Source of the DNA: Bacteroidales bacterium M6
GTDB taxonomy: Bacteria > Bacteroidota > Bacteroidia > Bacteroidales > Muribaculaceae
Direction of reading: 5' to 3'
Assembly (NCBI GenBank): GCA_001689485.1
Contig: LUJQ01000063.1
Location: 235-39,541, forward strand
Length of the DNA: 39,307 nucleotides
Shown in pieces: positions 23,990 through 31,972 of this stretch. Numbering within the stretch: position 1 is the first letter of the stretch; every line of letters begins with the position of its first letter. The notes under the pieces are model-generated. The model ran no database searches, was not told the origin of the DNA, and saw only the letters and a program-made list of their open reading frames with translations. The position numbers were made by a program, and so were the translations under genes.

Positions 23990-25942
23990 CTAATCTTTGA
24001 GATAATACGGCGTGCTATACCCCGCACCTTCAAGCGGCAGGTCGCGGCACCAGTCTATCGGCTCGCTAAATAAAGCCTCTACATCGGCCAGCGGTCGGTC
24101 GGCAGGTGTTTCGGCTATTATTTCGTCATGTACGTGGAACACCACGGGGATACCGGCATCCCTGGCGCGGAGTATGACCACCCCCAATATATCGCGTGCC
24201 ACCGCCTGCACGATGTTCTCGGTGAGTTTGCCGCCGTATGTACGGGTAATCCCCCATTTTTTTGTGGTTTGGTTCATACCCTCATATTCGATAACCTCGT
24301 GGTCGCCTCGCCAGCCATCGTTATATTCCATGCTTATGCGTGCGCGTGGGTAGCAAATAGTGCGTCCCGACGGCAGGGTGATAAGCAGCATGCCCCATCT
24401 GAAACCTATGGTGATGCCCCGGTGTATCGTTACGGTGTTGCCGGTTTTGATTGCGGTAACCGCTGCTTTCTCGATAACCCTCCAAAGCTTTACGATATTC
24501 GGGTTGGCTTCGCGCCACAGCCTCACGGTCTCCTTCTCTTCCTGCTCGGTCAGCCCCAGCTTCGAACCGCCCATGGCCTCCAACGCGGCGATACCGCCAC
24601 CGTAGCCTAATGCCAGCACGGATATTTTGCCTTTTTGGCGCAGATGGCTGTTTTTGCCGTGCTTCTCGACAGGCACACCGAACATCTGTGAGGCCGTAGC
24701 GCAATAGATGTCGCCGCCCTCCCTGAACACGTCCAACACCCAGCCCTCACCGGCTATCCATGCGATAACGCGTGCCTCGATGGCGGAAAAGTCGCAGACG
24801 TGCAGGATATGACCCGGAGAGGCGACAAAAGCCGTGCGTATCAGTTCGCTCAGCACCTGCGTGACATCGGCGTAGTTCATTTCAAACTCTTCAAGGTCAC
24901 CAGCTCTAACCAGTGTCCGGGCGTAGTCCAGATCACCCAAATGGTTTTGCGGAAGGTTCTGCACCTGTACCAGCCTTCCGGCCCAGCGGCCTGTACGCGC
25001 GGCCCCGCAAAACTGCAGCAGCCCGTGTATGCGTCCGTCGTCGCACACGCACGTTTGCATAGCTTGATACTTCATGTTAGAGGTCTTAGCCATTTCGCGG
25101 CGTAGAGCCATAACCCGGCGTGCTTTGGGCCAGTAGGTTAATGCGTCCTCGATTTCGTCGATGTTCTTTTTGTTGATACTGGCAAAGGCTAACCCGGTTG
25201 TGCGTTTCAAATATTCCTTAATCTGTGCCGTGCTGTTCGGGTTTTCCATGCCGGTTATCTGCTGTGCCTCTTTCAGTAGTTCGGCTTTATATTCGATGTC
25301 GAAGCGTGCGGCAGCGTCCACCAGTTCGCGGTCAATAAGTACGCCACGGTCGTTAATCTCCTGGTCGGCTATATAGAGCTGTTCGTCAAATTCGGCAGGT
25401 TCAAGGCGGCGCACTTTGGCTAATAATGCCTGTTCTACCTCCACGTCGCGTATGCAATACTTTTTGAACGTGTCCCAACGGTCGGGCGCGGCACTCGGCA
25501 GGTGTCGCACACCATTACGCCCCGGCATAGAGAAAAAGCGTATAAGCGTCTTGCCCTCGGTCATTTTGCCGTCAGCCAGTTTAAGCACCTCGCCGCACTG
25601 ACCCAGTGACAGGGGTAAACCCATCCGGGCGGCGCGTACCATTGTGCATTTCCACTGCGCAGGATCTAACGATTTGCTTAGTCCGAAATGCTTACTAAGG
25701 CAAATGCGTTCAAATGCTGCGTTCCATGCGGTTTTGATTACGTCCGGGTCTGCCAGTGCGTTTAATATCTCGTCGGGCAGCGTTTCGCCCTGCGCAAAAT
25801 CCACACACGACACCGGGCCGTTATCCACGCTGTATGCAAATAGCAATACCGCAAAGTCCGGGGCTTCGACGTACTTATACACTCCGCATTTTGACAAATC
25901 GCGGCTGCTATACGTTTCTATGTCTATGCCTAACTCGCGCAT
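23990..25942 (-). CDS. phage DNA polymerase, family A, with 3'-5' exonuclease
   Basis: A 650-residue replicative polymerase without a 5' nuclease domain, as in T7-like phages. DEDD exonuclease: LGIDIET (Asp7, Glu9), NAAFE (near 74), YCIRDVEVE (Asp166). Polymerase motif A HVCDFSAIEAR (Asp384), motif B RQKGKISVLALGYGGG (435-450), motif C VHDE (604-607) with the catalytic aspartate. It would copy the phage genome with the VapE primase-helicase and the DUF2815 SSB encoded nearby. An 11-base G tract lies just upstream of the start. Confidence 0.95.
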   Translation of the reverse strand: MRELGIDIETYSSRDLSKCGVYKYVEAPDFAVLLFAYSVDNGPVSCVDFAQGETLPDEILNALADPDVIKTAWNAAFERICLSKHFGLSKSLDPAQWKCTMVRAARMGLPLSLGQCGEVLKLADGKMTEGKTLIRFFSMPGRNGVRHLPSAAPDRWDTFKKYCIRDVEVEQALLAKVRRLEPAEFDEQLYIADQEINDRGVLIDRELVDAAARFDIEYKAELLKEAQQITGMENPNSTAQIKEYLKRTTGLAFASINKKNIDEIEDALTYWPKARRVMALRREMAKTSNMKYQAMQTCVCDDGRIHGLLQFCGAARTGRWAGRLVQVQNLPQNHLGDLDYARTLVRAGDLEEFEMNYADVTQVLSELIRTAFVASPGHILHVCDFSAIEARVIAWIAGEGWVLDVFREGGDIYCATASQMFGVPVEKHGKNSHLRQKGKISVLALGYGGGIAALEAMGGSKLGLTEQEEKETVRLWREANPNIVKLWRVIEKAAVTAIKTGNTVTIHRGITIGFRWGMLLITLPSGRTICYPRARISMEYNDGWRGDHEVIEYEGMNQTTKKWGITRTYGGKLTENIVQAVARDILGVVILRARDAGIPVVFHVHDEIIAETPADRPLADVEALFSEPIDWCRDLPLEGAGYSTPYYLKD

Positions 25943-25959
25943 TTTGCTGTTTTTAGATA

Positions 25960-25970
25960 CCCCCCCCCCC
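25960..25970. repeat. C11 homopolymer (G11 on coding strand) before the polymerase start
   Basis: Eleven consecutive C on the plus strand, ten to twenty bases upstream of the polymerase ATG on the minus strand, in a GC-rich hairpin-like context (GGCGCATGGCC follows). Longest homopolymer in the window. With 12 G instead of 11, an upstream ATG (on the coding strand, ATGCGCC then G tract) would be in frame with the polymerase, extending it by about 12 residues. Confidence 0.6.
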
Positions 25971-26016
25971 GGCGCATGGCCGGTATGGGGGTATGTTGTT
26001 AGTAATGGAATTTGTT

Positions 26017-26571
26017 TTATAGGTCGTCATCATCTTCGCTGTCGATGTCGGCAAAGTCGCTTTCGGCACTTGACCGGCCACCCAGCTTTTCGTCGTCCTT
26101 AAACTTCATTATGTTGTTGAGGCCACACGCTACGCCGCGATTTCCGTTTGTGTCGTAGGGGTAGAAAGTGACCGATACGATAGCCCAAACGCCGCTGTAG
26201 ATTTCTTCCTCGTCAACGATGGGCGATTTATCGCGGTTGACGATGCCGGGGCGCGTGTTGCTTTTGGCGTTGACGTAAAGCATACCGGCATATACTTCGT
26301 CGTCTTTGTCGTCGCCGTCGCGTAGCGGCATATCCAGTTTTTTGGGTTCTTTGCCGCCCCATTTCGACACGATGCCGGAAGCCTTAGCCGCTTCGATGGC
26401 TTTTTTGATGGCGTTTACGGTTTCCTTTTCTCCGGCAGGGATAAGTACGTTAGTCATGTACTTGGCGTTTTTGTCGTCGCCGTCGGGGTTGTATTTGCTA
26501 AATACATGGGTGTAGCTGAGACGGCAGGGGCCGAATACTACTTTGTTGTCTGTTACTTTAGGGGTAATCAT
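26017..26571 (-). CDS. single-stranded DNA-binding protein (DUF2815)
   Basis: A 184-residue DUF2815 protein with the pattern VVFGPCRLSYTHVFSKYN, KYMTNVLIPAGEKETVNAI and GNRGVACGLNNIMKFKDDEKLGGR. DUF2815 is related to the T7 gp2.5 type ssDNA-binding OB fold. The very acidic C-terminus (DFADIDSEDDDDL) is the tail that SSB proteins use to recruit partners. Located between a DUF2800 nuclease and the family A polymerase. Confidence 0.9.
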   Translation of the reverse strand: MITPKVTDNKVVFGPCRLSYTHVFSKYNPDGDDKNAKYMTNVLIPAGEKETVNAIKKAIEAAKASGIVSKWGGKEPKKLDMPLRDGDDKDDEVYAGMLYVNAKSNTRPGIVNRDKSPIVDEEEIYSGVWAIVSVTFYPYDTNGNRGVACGLNNIMKFKDDEKLGGRSSAESDFADIDSEDDDDL

Positions 26572-26589
26572 ACTTGGTTTATTTAATAG

Positions 26590-27747
26590 TTATACTTCGA
26601 TGTCGTTAAAGTCGTCGGCTGCGGCGTTATACGCCGGGCGTTTGTCGTCGGCTGTTGTCAGTGTCGGTTTGCCCTGCGGCTTGGTGATATAGTCGGCGCA
26701 CATGGCGGCCAAACGCTTTTTGCCTACCAGCTTTTCAAGGTCGCCGATACCGCATAATACGGCTGGCTTCATGTACTCGTTTTCGTCGTAGCCCTCTTTG
26801 GATAGTAGGGCGATAACGGCTTTGTCATCGGTGATTTTGCGGTTACTGCGCCCCTCGACTAACTTGTAGCCTGGATAGGTTACACCGGCTAACGCCTGTT
26901 GCAGTGCGTAGTCCTCCATACTCGACACCCACGATTTTATGATAGCCAGCCACGGCAGAATGTCGGTAGCCATTTTCTTAGGTGTGAGTAATCCGGGGTC
27001 GGGGTTATCTTGGGCTACGGCTGTGCATTTTTCGGCCAGTGCTTTGCAGCCGCATTTCACTTTGCAGAATTGGCACCACTCGCCGGGGTTCTGCTTGCCG
27101 TTGTTGCTAAACGCTTCTATGGCTTTGGGGCGCAGTTCCTCGTCGGCCCATTTCAGTAGGTCAGTAACCGACATTTCAAACTCGCTTAGATTGTCGATAC
27201 GCGGCTGCACGATAGTCATGCGTACACGGTCTATGCGATACTCAAAGCTGTGTTTGAGGTATGCGCCCAGTGCGTAGATTTTCATCTGCTCGTTATCGAC
27301 AGCCGACACGCGCACGCCTTTGCCGTACTTGAAGTCGATAACCTCCATAAGCCCATCGGCTATAATGGTCGTGTCGGATGTGCCGAACGCCTCCGGCACA
27401 TATTCGGAAAAATCTAATCGGGTTTCGATAAGTAGCTGCGCGTCCTTTGTCACAGTCCGGGCGGCGTTGAACTTTTCCAGCACGATAGTTTTGTATGTGT
27501 CGGTGTACTCGTCCATTTCGCCGGTGTGGTACTGGGCGTTTAATTGCGCTATCTCCTTTTCTTCGGCGGAGGTGTCAAGCCCCATAAACGATTTCAACTT
27601 TTTAGCGCAGTATGCGTGCGCTAACGTACCCTCTTGGGCATAGCTGCTATCATTGTCGGGCGCGGTAGCCTCCAGCCGTGGGGCGGCGGTGCAGTTCATC
27701 CACCTGTGCGCCGCCGACGGCGATAATAATGCGTGTTGTCCGGGCAT
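26590..27747 (-). CDS. DUF2800 PD-(D/E)XK nuclease
   Basis: A 385-residue protein of the DUF2800 family, always found next to DUF2815 SSB and family A polymerase in such phages. Start: MPGQHALLSPSAAHRWMNCTAAPRLE, then AQEGTLAHAYCA (conserved Glu), EVIDFKYGKGVRV (catalytic Asp and Lys), and a C-rich patch CQFCKVKCGCKALAEKC near residue 228 that resembles the Fe-S cluster ligands in Cas4/AddB-like nucleases. It probably processes DNA ends during replication or recombination. Confidence 0.9.
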   Translation of the reverse strand: MPGQHALLSPSAAHRWMNCTAAPRLEATAPDNDSSYAQEGTLAHAYCAKKLKSFMGLDTSAEEKEIAQLNAQYHTGEMDEYTDTYKTIVLEKFNAARTVTKDAQLLIETRLDFSEYVPEAFGTSDTTIIADGLMEVIDFKYGKGVRVSAVDNEQMKIYALGAYLKHSFEYRIDRVRMTIVQPRIDNLSEFEMSVTDLLKWADEELRPKAIEAFSNNGKQNPGEWCQFCKVKCGCKALAEKCTAVAQDNPDPGLLTPKKMATDILPWLAIIKSWVSSMEDYALQQALAGVTYPGYKLVEGRSNRKITDDKAVIALLSKEGYDENEYMKPAVLCGIGDLEKLVGKKRLAAMCADYITKPQGKPTLTTADDKRPAYNAAADDFNDIEV

Positions 27748-27758
27748 GGCTTAGTTAT

Positions 27759-28301
27759 TTAGTAGGGTGCTGGGGGGGGTGCTATAAAACCTTTTTCGTC
27801 GATAATGAGCGCGTCGCACTCGGCGGCGAATAGGCCAACCTTTTCAGGATCGTCAATCAAAGATGGCTTTTCATAGCCGAGAGTTATCGCAATTTGCTTA
27901 AACATGGAGGTACAAGCGCGATGGTATTTTTTGTATGTCTCGCTTTCTGTATTTTCCTTGTAGTCCTCGCCCTCAAAACGCTGACGGGTGCGGTGCATTA
28001 TTTCGCGGATTATCTCGCCCTGACTCTTTCCGGCCTGCTGCGATGTCTTCGGAGCGGCAGGTTTAGGCTCGGCCGCCTGTCCGGGGACTTCGGGTTGGGG
28101 TACTTCCTCGGCGGCTGCCACCGGGGCGGCGGTGCCGGGTGCTTTTGCGCTTACCGAGACCTCGATGCTCGACTCCCGGCGTGTCTGCGCGCCGATCTCA
28201 TTGGTGACGGCTTTTTCGAAGCGTCTGCCGAGGTTTGGCAGCTTGTCCTCCAGCAGGGCAAAAAGCCTGTCTGAGAGGGTTAATTTTACTTGTAATTCCA
28301 T
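27759..28301 (-). CDS. hypothetical replication-module protein
   Basis: A 180-residue protein with a short N-terminal helix-rich part (VKLTLSDRLFALLEDKLPN), a long Ala/Pro-rich linker (residues 55-90, SAKAPGTAAPVAAAEEVPQP), and a C-terminal helical part (GEIIREIMHRTRQRF...CTSMFKQIAITLGY). The linker separates two domains, like SSB-partner or nucleoid-type proteins. It stands one gene before DUF2800. No family named. Confidence 0.6.
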   Translation of the reverse strand: MELQVKLTLSDRLFALLEDKLPNLGRRFEKAVTNEIGAQTRRESSIEVSVSAKAPGTAAPVAAAEEVPQPEVPGQAAEPKPAAPKTSQQAGKSQGEIIREIMHRTRQRFEGEDYKENTESETYKKYHRACTSMFKQIAITLGYEKPSLIDDPEKVGLFAAECDALIIDEKGFIAPPPAPY

Positions 28302-28312
28302 ATAGTAAACTT

Positions 28313-28807
28313 CTATAATGTTGATTTCTTTGTCATGCAGTACACCTGTGCCGCGGTATTGAGGTCGGCGGCTGTCGCCACCGGGTTGCTAGTCAACCAG
28401 TCCTCTAACTCCGTGCGACGGAAAAAGCATTTTTTGCCGCTCGGCTTATAGTGCGGTACCGCTCTTGCCGAGGTGAGCTTGTACAGGTAGCTTGCTTTCA
28501 GCCCCATATATCGGGCGGCCTCGTCCAAGGTCAAGACCTCTTTATGGCATATCGCGATGTTTTCGCTGATCGCCGCCGCCAGTCTGTCTAATTCTTCCTG
28601 TATCATGGCTGGGCGTTTTTTAGTTAGTGTCAGCTGGTTGTTAGCATAATCCGATACCGCGCTAAACTTGCAGCGCAGCGAATTTTGCAGACGGTATGCT
28701 ATCGCCTTACCGCTGTTTATCGCGTCTGCGTCCGGCAGCTCAAATGTGGCGGTTTGCCCTATCTCCATTTTGCGCAGTGCTTCGCTTGTTACTTTTTTCT
28801 TTTCCAT
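28313..28807 (-). CDS. two-domain DNA-binding protein, excisionase-like HTH
   Basis: A 164-residue protein. The N-terminal half (MEIGQTATFELPDADAINSGKAIAYRLQNSLRCKFSA) is a recurring domain in Bacteroidales phage genes. The C-terminal half is a MerR/HTH_17-type helix-turn-helix: VLTLDEAARYMGLKASYLYKLTSARAVPHYKPSGKKCFFRRTELEDWL, with the typical ending of the RTELEDWL wing. It may be a regulator or excisionase of the phage; it lies in the early operon but distant from the integrase. Confidence 0.7.
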   Translation of the reverse strand: MEKKKVTSEALRKMEIGQTATFELPDADAINSGKAIAYRLQNSLRCKFSAVSDYANNQLTLTKKRPAMIQEELDRLAAAISENIAICHKEVLTLDEAARYMGLKASYLYKLTSARAVPHYKPSGKKCFFRRTELEDWLTSNPVATAADLNTAAQVYCMTKKSTL

Positions 28808-28813
28808 ATCGCG

Positions 28814-28987
28814 TTAAATTTCGATGTCGATAAACTCTAACAGGTTGTTCGTAATCATGCTGTTAACTTGTAGCTGTGCGGTCTTAATCCCATTGTCCTA
28901 CATCCATCGTTTAGCACGGTTTACAGCTGTCTGCTTGTTTGAACCGTCGGGGATTAACGCGCCTAAATCCTCGTAGTTTTCATCCAT
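28814..28987 (-). pseudogene. small gene interrupted by an in-frame TAG
   Basis: A frame begins with ATG at 28987 (overlapping the preceding stop) and reads MDENYEDLGALIPDGSNKQT, AVNRAKRWM, then TAG at 28898-28900, then without shifting frame continues DNGIKTAQLQVNSMITNNLL and EFIDIEI to a TAA at 28814. The second half is as gene-like as the first. So this is a 57-residue protein broken by a single amber codon (for example a former AAG or CAG), or a sequence error. TAG is used as a normal stop by other genes in the phage. Confidence 0.7.
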
Positions 28988-29270
28988 TAGGGCAAACCAG
29001 TAGCGTTTCATAAGCGTAATGTTTTAGCGTGGATAAAAAGTAACTATCAGTCGCCCGGCCTGGCCTTTGAACTGGGGGTGCGTGGTTGAGGCTCTTTAAT
29101 GCTTTCTTTGCGTAATGCTCGGCGTGCAGGTCGCCCACCATTTCGCAAAACTTTGTAAAGCCTACCACGATGCGTTTGCGCTCCTGCGGAAAGGTTAGGC
29201 GTATGAGGTAGTCGCGGTTGATTTTCTTGCGCAAATCCTCGACGTTTTCGATAGTGTACAGTCTCCTCAT
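28980..29270 (-). CDS. hypothetical first gene of the early operon
   Basis: A 96-residue basic protein (MRRLYTIENVEDLRKKINRDYLIRLTFPQERKRIVVGFTK). It is the first gene after the leftward early promoter and its 130-base leader. Its last codons overlap the following small gene. The sequence is typical of small phage proteins that recur in Bacteroidales prophages, but no function is assigned. Confidence 0.65.
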   Translation of the reverse strand: MRRLYTIENVEDLRKKINRDYLIRLTFPQERKRIVVGFTKFCEMVGDLHAEHYAKKALKSLNHAPPVQRPGRATDSYFLSTLKHYAYETLLVCPNG

Positions 29271-29313
29271 TGTTTGTTATTTTGTTTGTTATTCTTTTGG
29301 CGGAAAAGAAAAA

Positions 29314-29365
29314 CTGTCATAAATTTGCAGTTGGATATATTGAGGTTAGGCAAATTGTCTGACAG
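29314..29365 (-). promoter_or_regulatory. hairpin in the early leader
   Basis: Stem 1 is 29314-29319/29360-29365 (CTGTCA with TGACAG) and stem 2 is 29322-29328/29350-29356 (AATTTGC with GCAAATT), separated by a small internal loop, closing a 21-base loop. Total 13 bp of pairing. It lies in the RNA leader between the early promoter (29401-29431) and the first gene, so it could act in attenuation, antitermination or RNA stability. Confidence 0.55.
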
Positions 29366-29400
29366 CCTTTCTTATGTCCTTTTGTTTGCTATTCGCATTG

Positions 29401-29431
29401 CAAAGATATTGTATTACATTGTATTTACAAT
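29401..29431 (-). promoter_or_regulatory. leftward early promoter
   Basis: Minus-strand -7 box TATCTTTG (29401-29408) matches Bacteroidetes TAnnTTTG. At 19-base spacing, ATTG (29428-29431) is close to the -33 consensus TTTG. The promoter overlaps the operator array, so repressor bound there would block transcription of the early genes that start at 29270. Confidence 0.7.
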
Positions 29432-29469
29432 ATAGCTATATTGTATTTAACTTGTAATTAACTTTTGTA
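29406..29469. promoter_or_regulatory. TTGTA operator array with 20-bp palindrome
   Basis: Half-sites TTGTA at 29409, 29419, 29441, 29452 and 29465 and inverted TACAA at 29426. A perfect 20-bp palindrome (TACAATATAGCTATATTGTA, 29426-29445) covers the -33 element of the early promoter, and the last half-site lies 17 bases before the repressor start. This layout is the expected operator cluster of a lysogeny switch, binding the S24-type repressor encoded at 29486. No further plus-strand promoter is clear; TAACTTTTG at 29459-29467 is a possible -7 box for the repressor. Confidence 0.7.
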
Positions 29470-29485
29470 AACATAAATAAACACT

Positions 29486-30130
29486 ATGGCTCAGTCTGAA
29501 ATAATTGACCGTATCGAAACTTTTTTGGAGTTAGATGGCCCATCTACAAATAGTTTTGCTCGGATGGCTGGAATAGATCCAGGTAATCTCGCGAAGATGT
29601 TGAGCGGAAAACAAAAGATAACTGATAACACGCTTCGCAAGATTTCTACTTCGCACGGCCTTAACTTTGAGTGGCTAAAGTACGGTGAGGGCGAAATGTG
29701 CGCAGCAAATGAGCCGACACCCGAAATAAGCTATACCGACGGTGTGCCATATTTCGATGTCGATTTCAAATTGGGCTTTGATGAAATGGAACACCCCGGC
29801 GCACCTAACCCGGAATATCTTATACGGATGCCGGGGTATGAAAAGGCTACGTTGTGGTGTAACGCTTCGGGCCACTCGATGGAGCCGGAAATAAACAATG
29901 GCGATATATTGGCATTACAGCGCATAGATGATTTTTCGTTTCTGCCATTCGGCGACATATACGGCATTATCACTACCAACGGCATGCGCACTATCAAAAG
30001 ACTTGGCCGCAGTATTAAAGACGGATATTATAGGCTCATTCCGACAAACAAGGATTATGATGAACAGGAAATACCCATTAAGGCTATTTCAGTTGTGTAT
30101 CGTGTAATGGGTGCTATGAAAGCGTTTTGA
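29486..30130 (+). CDS. CI-type repressor, HTH plus S24 peptidase domain
   Basis: A 214-residue repressor with an N-terminal HTH (TNSFARMAGIDPGNLAKMLSGKQKI, residues 21-45) and a C-terminal S24/LexA-type domain. Catalytic Ser131 (GHSMEPE) and Lys171 (MRTIKRLGR) are both present. I do not see a clean Ala-Gly cleavage site in the linker (MCAANEP near 71-77), so autocleavage is uncertain. It lies beside the operator array and diverges from the early genes. It should keep the prophage silent and may respond to DNA damage. Confidence 0.92.
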   Translation: MAQSEIIDRIETFLELDGPSTNSFARMAGIDPGNLAKMLSGKQKITDNTLRKISTSHGLNFEWLKYGEGEMCAANEPTPEISYTDGVPYFDVDFKLGFDEMEHPGAPNPEYLIRMPGYEKATLWCNASGHSMEPEINNGDILALQRIDDFSFLPFGDIYGIITTNGMRTIKRLGRSIKDGYYRLIPTNKDYDEQEIPIKAISVVYRVMGAMKAF

Positions 30131-30138
30131 TTACGGCT

Positions 30139-30684
30139 ATGCTTAGGGTTTTTGTATGGGTGTTTGTGGGGTTGGTAGTCCTCATAGTTTGGTTGATTCT
30201 TGGTGCATCTAAAAATGAAAAACAAGCAAGCGGCCCAAAGACGAGCCGGCTGCCTAAACCCTCTATTAAGATGCTTAACCGGGATGGCGATGCGTATGAA
30301 GATGAATGGCACACCTATATTGCAGGATTAAAACACCACATATCAAAATACGACATAGGCGGCTTTACCGGCTATGTCGTAAAAGACCCTCACAATGAGT
30401 ATGACCGCAATGCAATGGCGGTGGTTAGTTCTATAAAACAATTAGGCTACATACCTGCAAAAGAATTATTAGATTATATTCAATGGAGCAACGGCGCGCC
30501 AATGCCGTGTGTCGGATTTATATATGTTGATGATGGGCAGTATCGAGGTCGAGTAAAAATTTTGCGGCCTTGTAGTGAAGAATTTCTACAGACAGAATTT
30601 AGTCGTTACCTACAATGGGTCAAAGATAACTACGGAAATGAATATTTACCTAAAACAATGTCAATGCGGTTTGACATAGAATAA
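30139..30684 (+). CDS. membrane-anchored HIRAN-domain protein
   Basis: A 181-residue protein starting with ATG at 30139; the open frame reaches back to a TTG that overlaps the repressor stop. Residues 4-22 (VFVWVFVGLVVLIVWLILG) form a transmembrane helix. Residues 57-150 fit the HIRAN domain: WHTYIAGLKHHISKYDIGGF, then VVKDPHNEYDRNAMAVVSS and QLGYIPAKEL. HIRAN of eukaryotic HLTF binds 3' ends of single-stranded DNA. It shares the repressor's operon, so it is expressed in the lysogen. It is probably a lysogeny-expressed exclusion or repair protein. Confidence 0.8.
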   Translation: MLRVFVWVFVGLVVLIVWLILGASKNEKQASGPKTSRLPKPSIKMLNRDGDAYEDEWHTYIAGLKHHISKYDIGGFTGYVVKDPHNEYDRNAMAVVSSIKQLGYIPAKELLDYIQWSNGAPMPCVGFIYVDDGQYRGRVKILRPCSEEFLQTEFSRYLQWVKDNYGNEYLPKTMSMRFDIE

Positions 30685-30691
30685 TTACAAA

Positions 30692-31897
30692 TTACAACTT
30701 CAACTCCGGCAAACTATTTATAGCGGCTTCTTTGAGGCTGTCGATGACCCGCGTGTACTTCTCGGTATGACGAAGATCGCTGTGGCCTAAAAGGTTTGCC
30801 ACCGTTTTGATGTTTGCCCCGTTGCTCAGTATGTTGGTGGCGAACGAGTGCCGGGCGCAGTGCCATGTTATGTGCTTCTCGATCCCGGCGCGTTTAGTCC
30901 AGTGACGCAATGCCTTGAGGCACATCGTATGGGAAGGCAGGGGGAATATGCGGTCACCCCGTTCCCCCTTGCCGATAAGTTTCAACAAACCTTCGTTCAA
31001 CGGGATAACAACGCCGCTCGCGCTGCTGTGACCTTTCGTCTTGCTTTGCTCAAACCTCAGTACACGGTTGGAAAAATCCACGTTGCCATATGTGAGGTCT
31101 TTGACGTCGCACCAGCGCAAACCGCAGTACAGGCAGAAGATAAAGGCTCGGCGTATGTTAGGGTTTTCCCTTTCAACGGGGGTTGCGATCAATGCCTTCA
31201 CCTCGTCTATGCTCAGAACATCCTTTGTGAGTTTGTTTTTATCTATTTTTATAGAAACGCCGTGGCATGGGTTTTTCCGCATAACATCTTTCTCCACCGC
31301 CGCCAGTATGACCTTTTTGAACCTCGCATATAACGTGTGCGGCGTTTCCCCGTTGAAATGATTTTGCAGATACTCCGTAAATCCTGTCATCATCTCCTTC
31401 GTAATCTTATCCGGATGCAGCCGGACGGCAAGCCTCGTGTATTCGTTTCGCCCTTTTAGGAAATCCACAAAACACTCATGCGCACGACGGATTTTGTTTT
31501 TGTCAGTCTTCGTATATTCGTTTACATAGGCGCGATACCAGTCATGGAAATTTATGTCCCTGTCTTTTTTGAGCCGGTAGCCCCCGGCACGTTCCAACAG
31601 CTCCTGCCCCCGTTCAAACCGTATGCGCTTGGCAGCCTCCAATGTTTCCTTATTCTGCTGCCGCTCCTGCGGCGTGCGCGGCGCCTGCCACAGATACAGG
31701 CCCAGTAGTTCGTTCCGGCGTTCGTTCTTTTGGTAGGTGTTGCCGTTTTTACTGGTAACCTCCACCTTGCCGAAATAAAACTCCAAATATAGGCTGTCGC
31801 GACCGTCGGATAAGGCGCGGCCCATCAGCTTGGGATTATCGCCGTTGTTCCCCTCGATCAAATAGGTGTTATCGGCGCGGTAGTTCTTTTTAGCCAT
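30692..31897 (-). CDS. int: tyrosine-type phage integrase
   Basis: A 401-residue Bacteroidales-type integrase with an N-terminal arm-binding domain, a SAM-like core-binding domain (about 110-215) and the catalytic domain. The catalytic set is Arg261 (YCGLRWCDV), a beta-hairpin Lys near 286-288, His346-x2-Arg349 (TWHCARHSF), His372 (LLGHSD) and Tyr381 (TEKYTRV). It is convergent to the HIRAN gene with 7 bases between stops. It would mediate integration and excision at the attachment site. Confidence 0.95.
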   Translation of the reverse strand: MAKKNYRADNTYLIEGNNGDNPKLMGRALSDGRDSLYLEFYFGKVEVTSKNGNTYQKNERRNELLGLYLWQAPRTPQERQQNKETLEAAKRIRFERGQELLERAGGYRLKKDRDINFHDWYRAYVNEYTKTDKNKIRRAHECFVDFLKGRNEYTRLAVRLHPDKITKEMMTGFTEYLQNHFNGETPHTLYARFKKVILAAVEKDVMRKNPCHGVSIKIDKNKLTKDVLSIDEVKALIATPVERENPNIRRAFIFCLYCGLRWCDVKDLTYGNVDFSNRVLRFEQSKTKGHSSASGVVIPLNEGLLKLIGKGERGDRIFPLPSHTMCLKALRHWTKRAGIEKHITWHCARHSFATNILSNGANIKTVANLLGHSDLRHTEKYTRVIDSLKEAAINSLPELKL

Positions 31898-31926
31898 TGT
31901 TATTCGACTTTGTTTTCGTATCTTTG

Positions 31927-31972
31927 CAAAGATATAAAATAACCGTCAGCCACAAAGCACTGACAAAGCACT
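31927..31972 (-). promoter_or_regulatory. integrase promoter with tandem ACAAAGCACT repeats
   Basis: On the minus strand the -7 box TATCTTTG (31927-31934) and -33 box TTTG (31953-31956) are 18 bases apart, a strong Bacteroidetes promoter for the integrase. Two direct copies of ACAAAGCACT (31952-31961 and 31963-31972), 11 bases apart, overlap the -33 element. They could bind integrase or an excision factor as arm-type or operator sites. Confidence 0.7.

Noticed and set aside
28898..28900. Amber codon reassigned to an amino acid across the phage
   Set aside because: Other genes of the same phage terminate at TAG with natural C-termini, and no suppressor tRNA is seen in the window.
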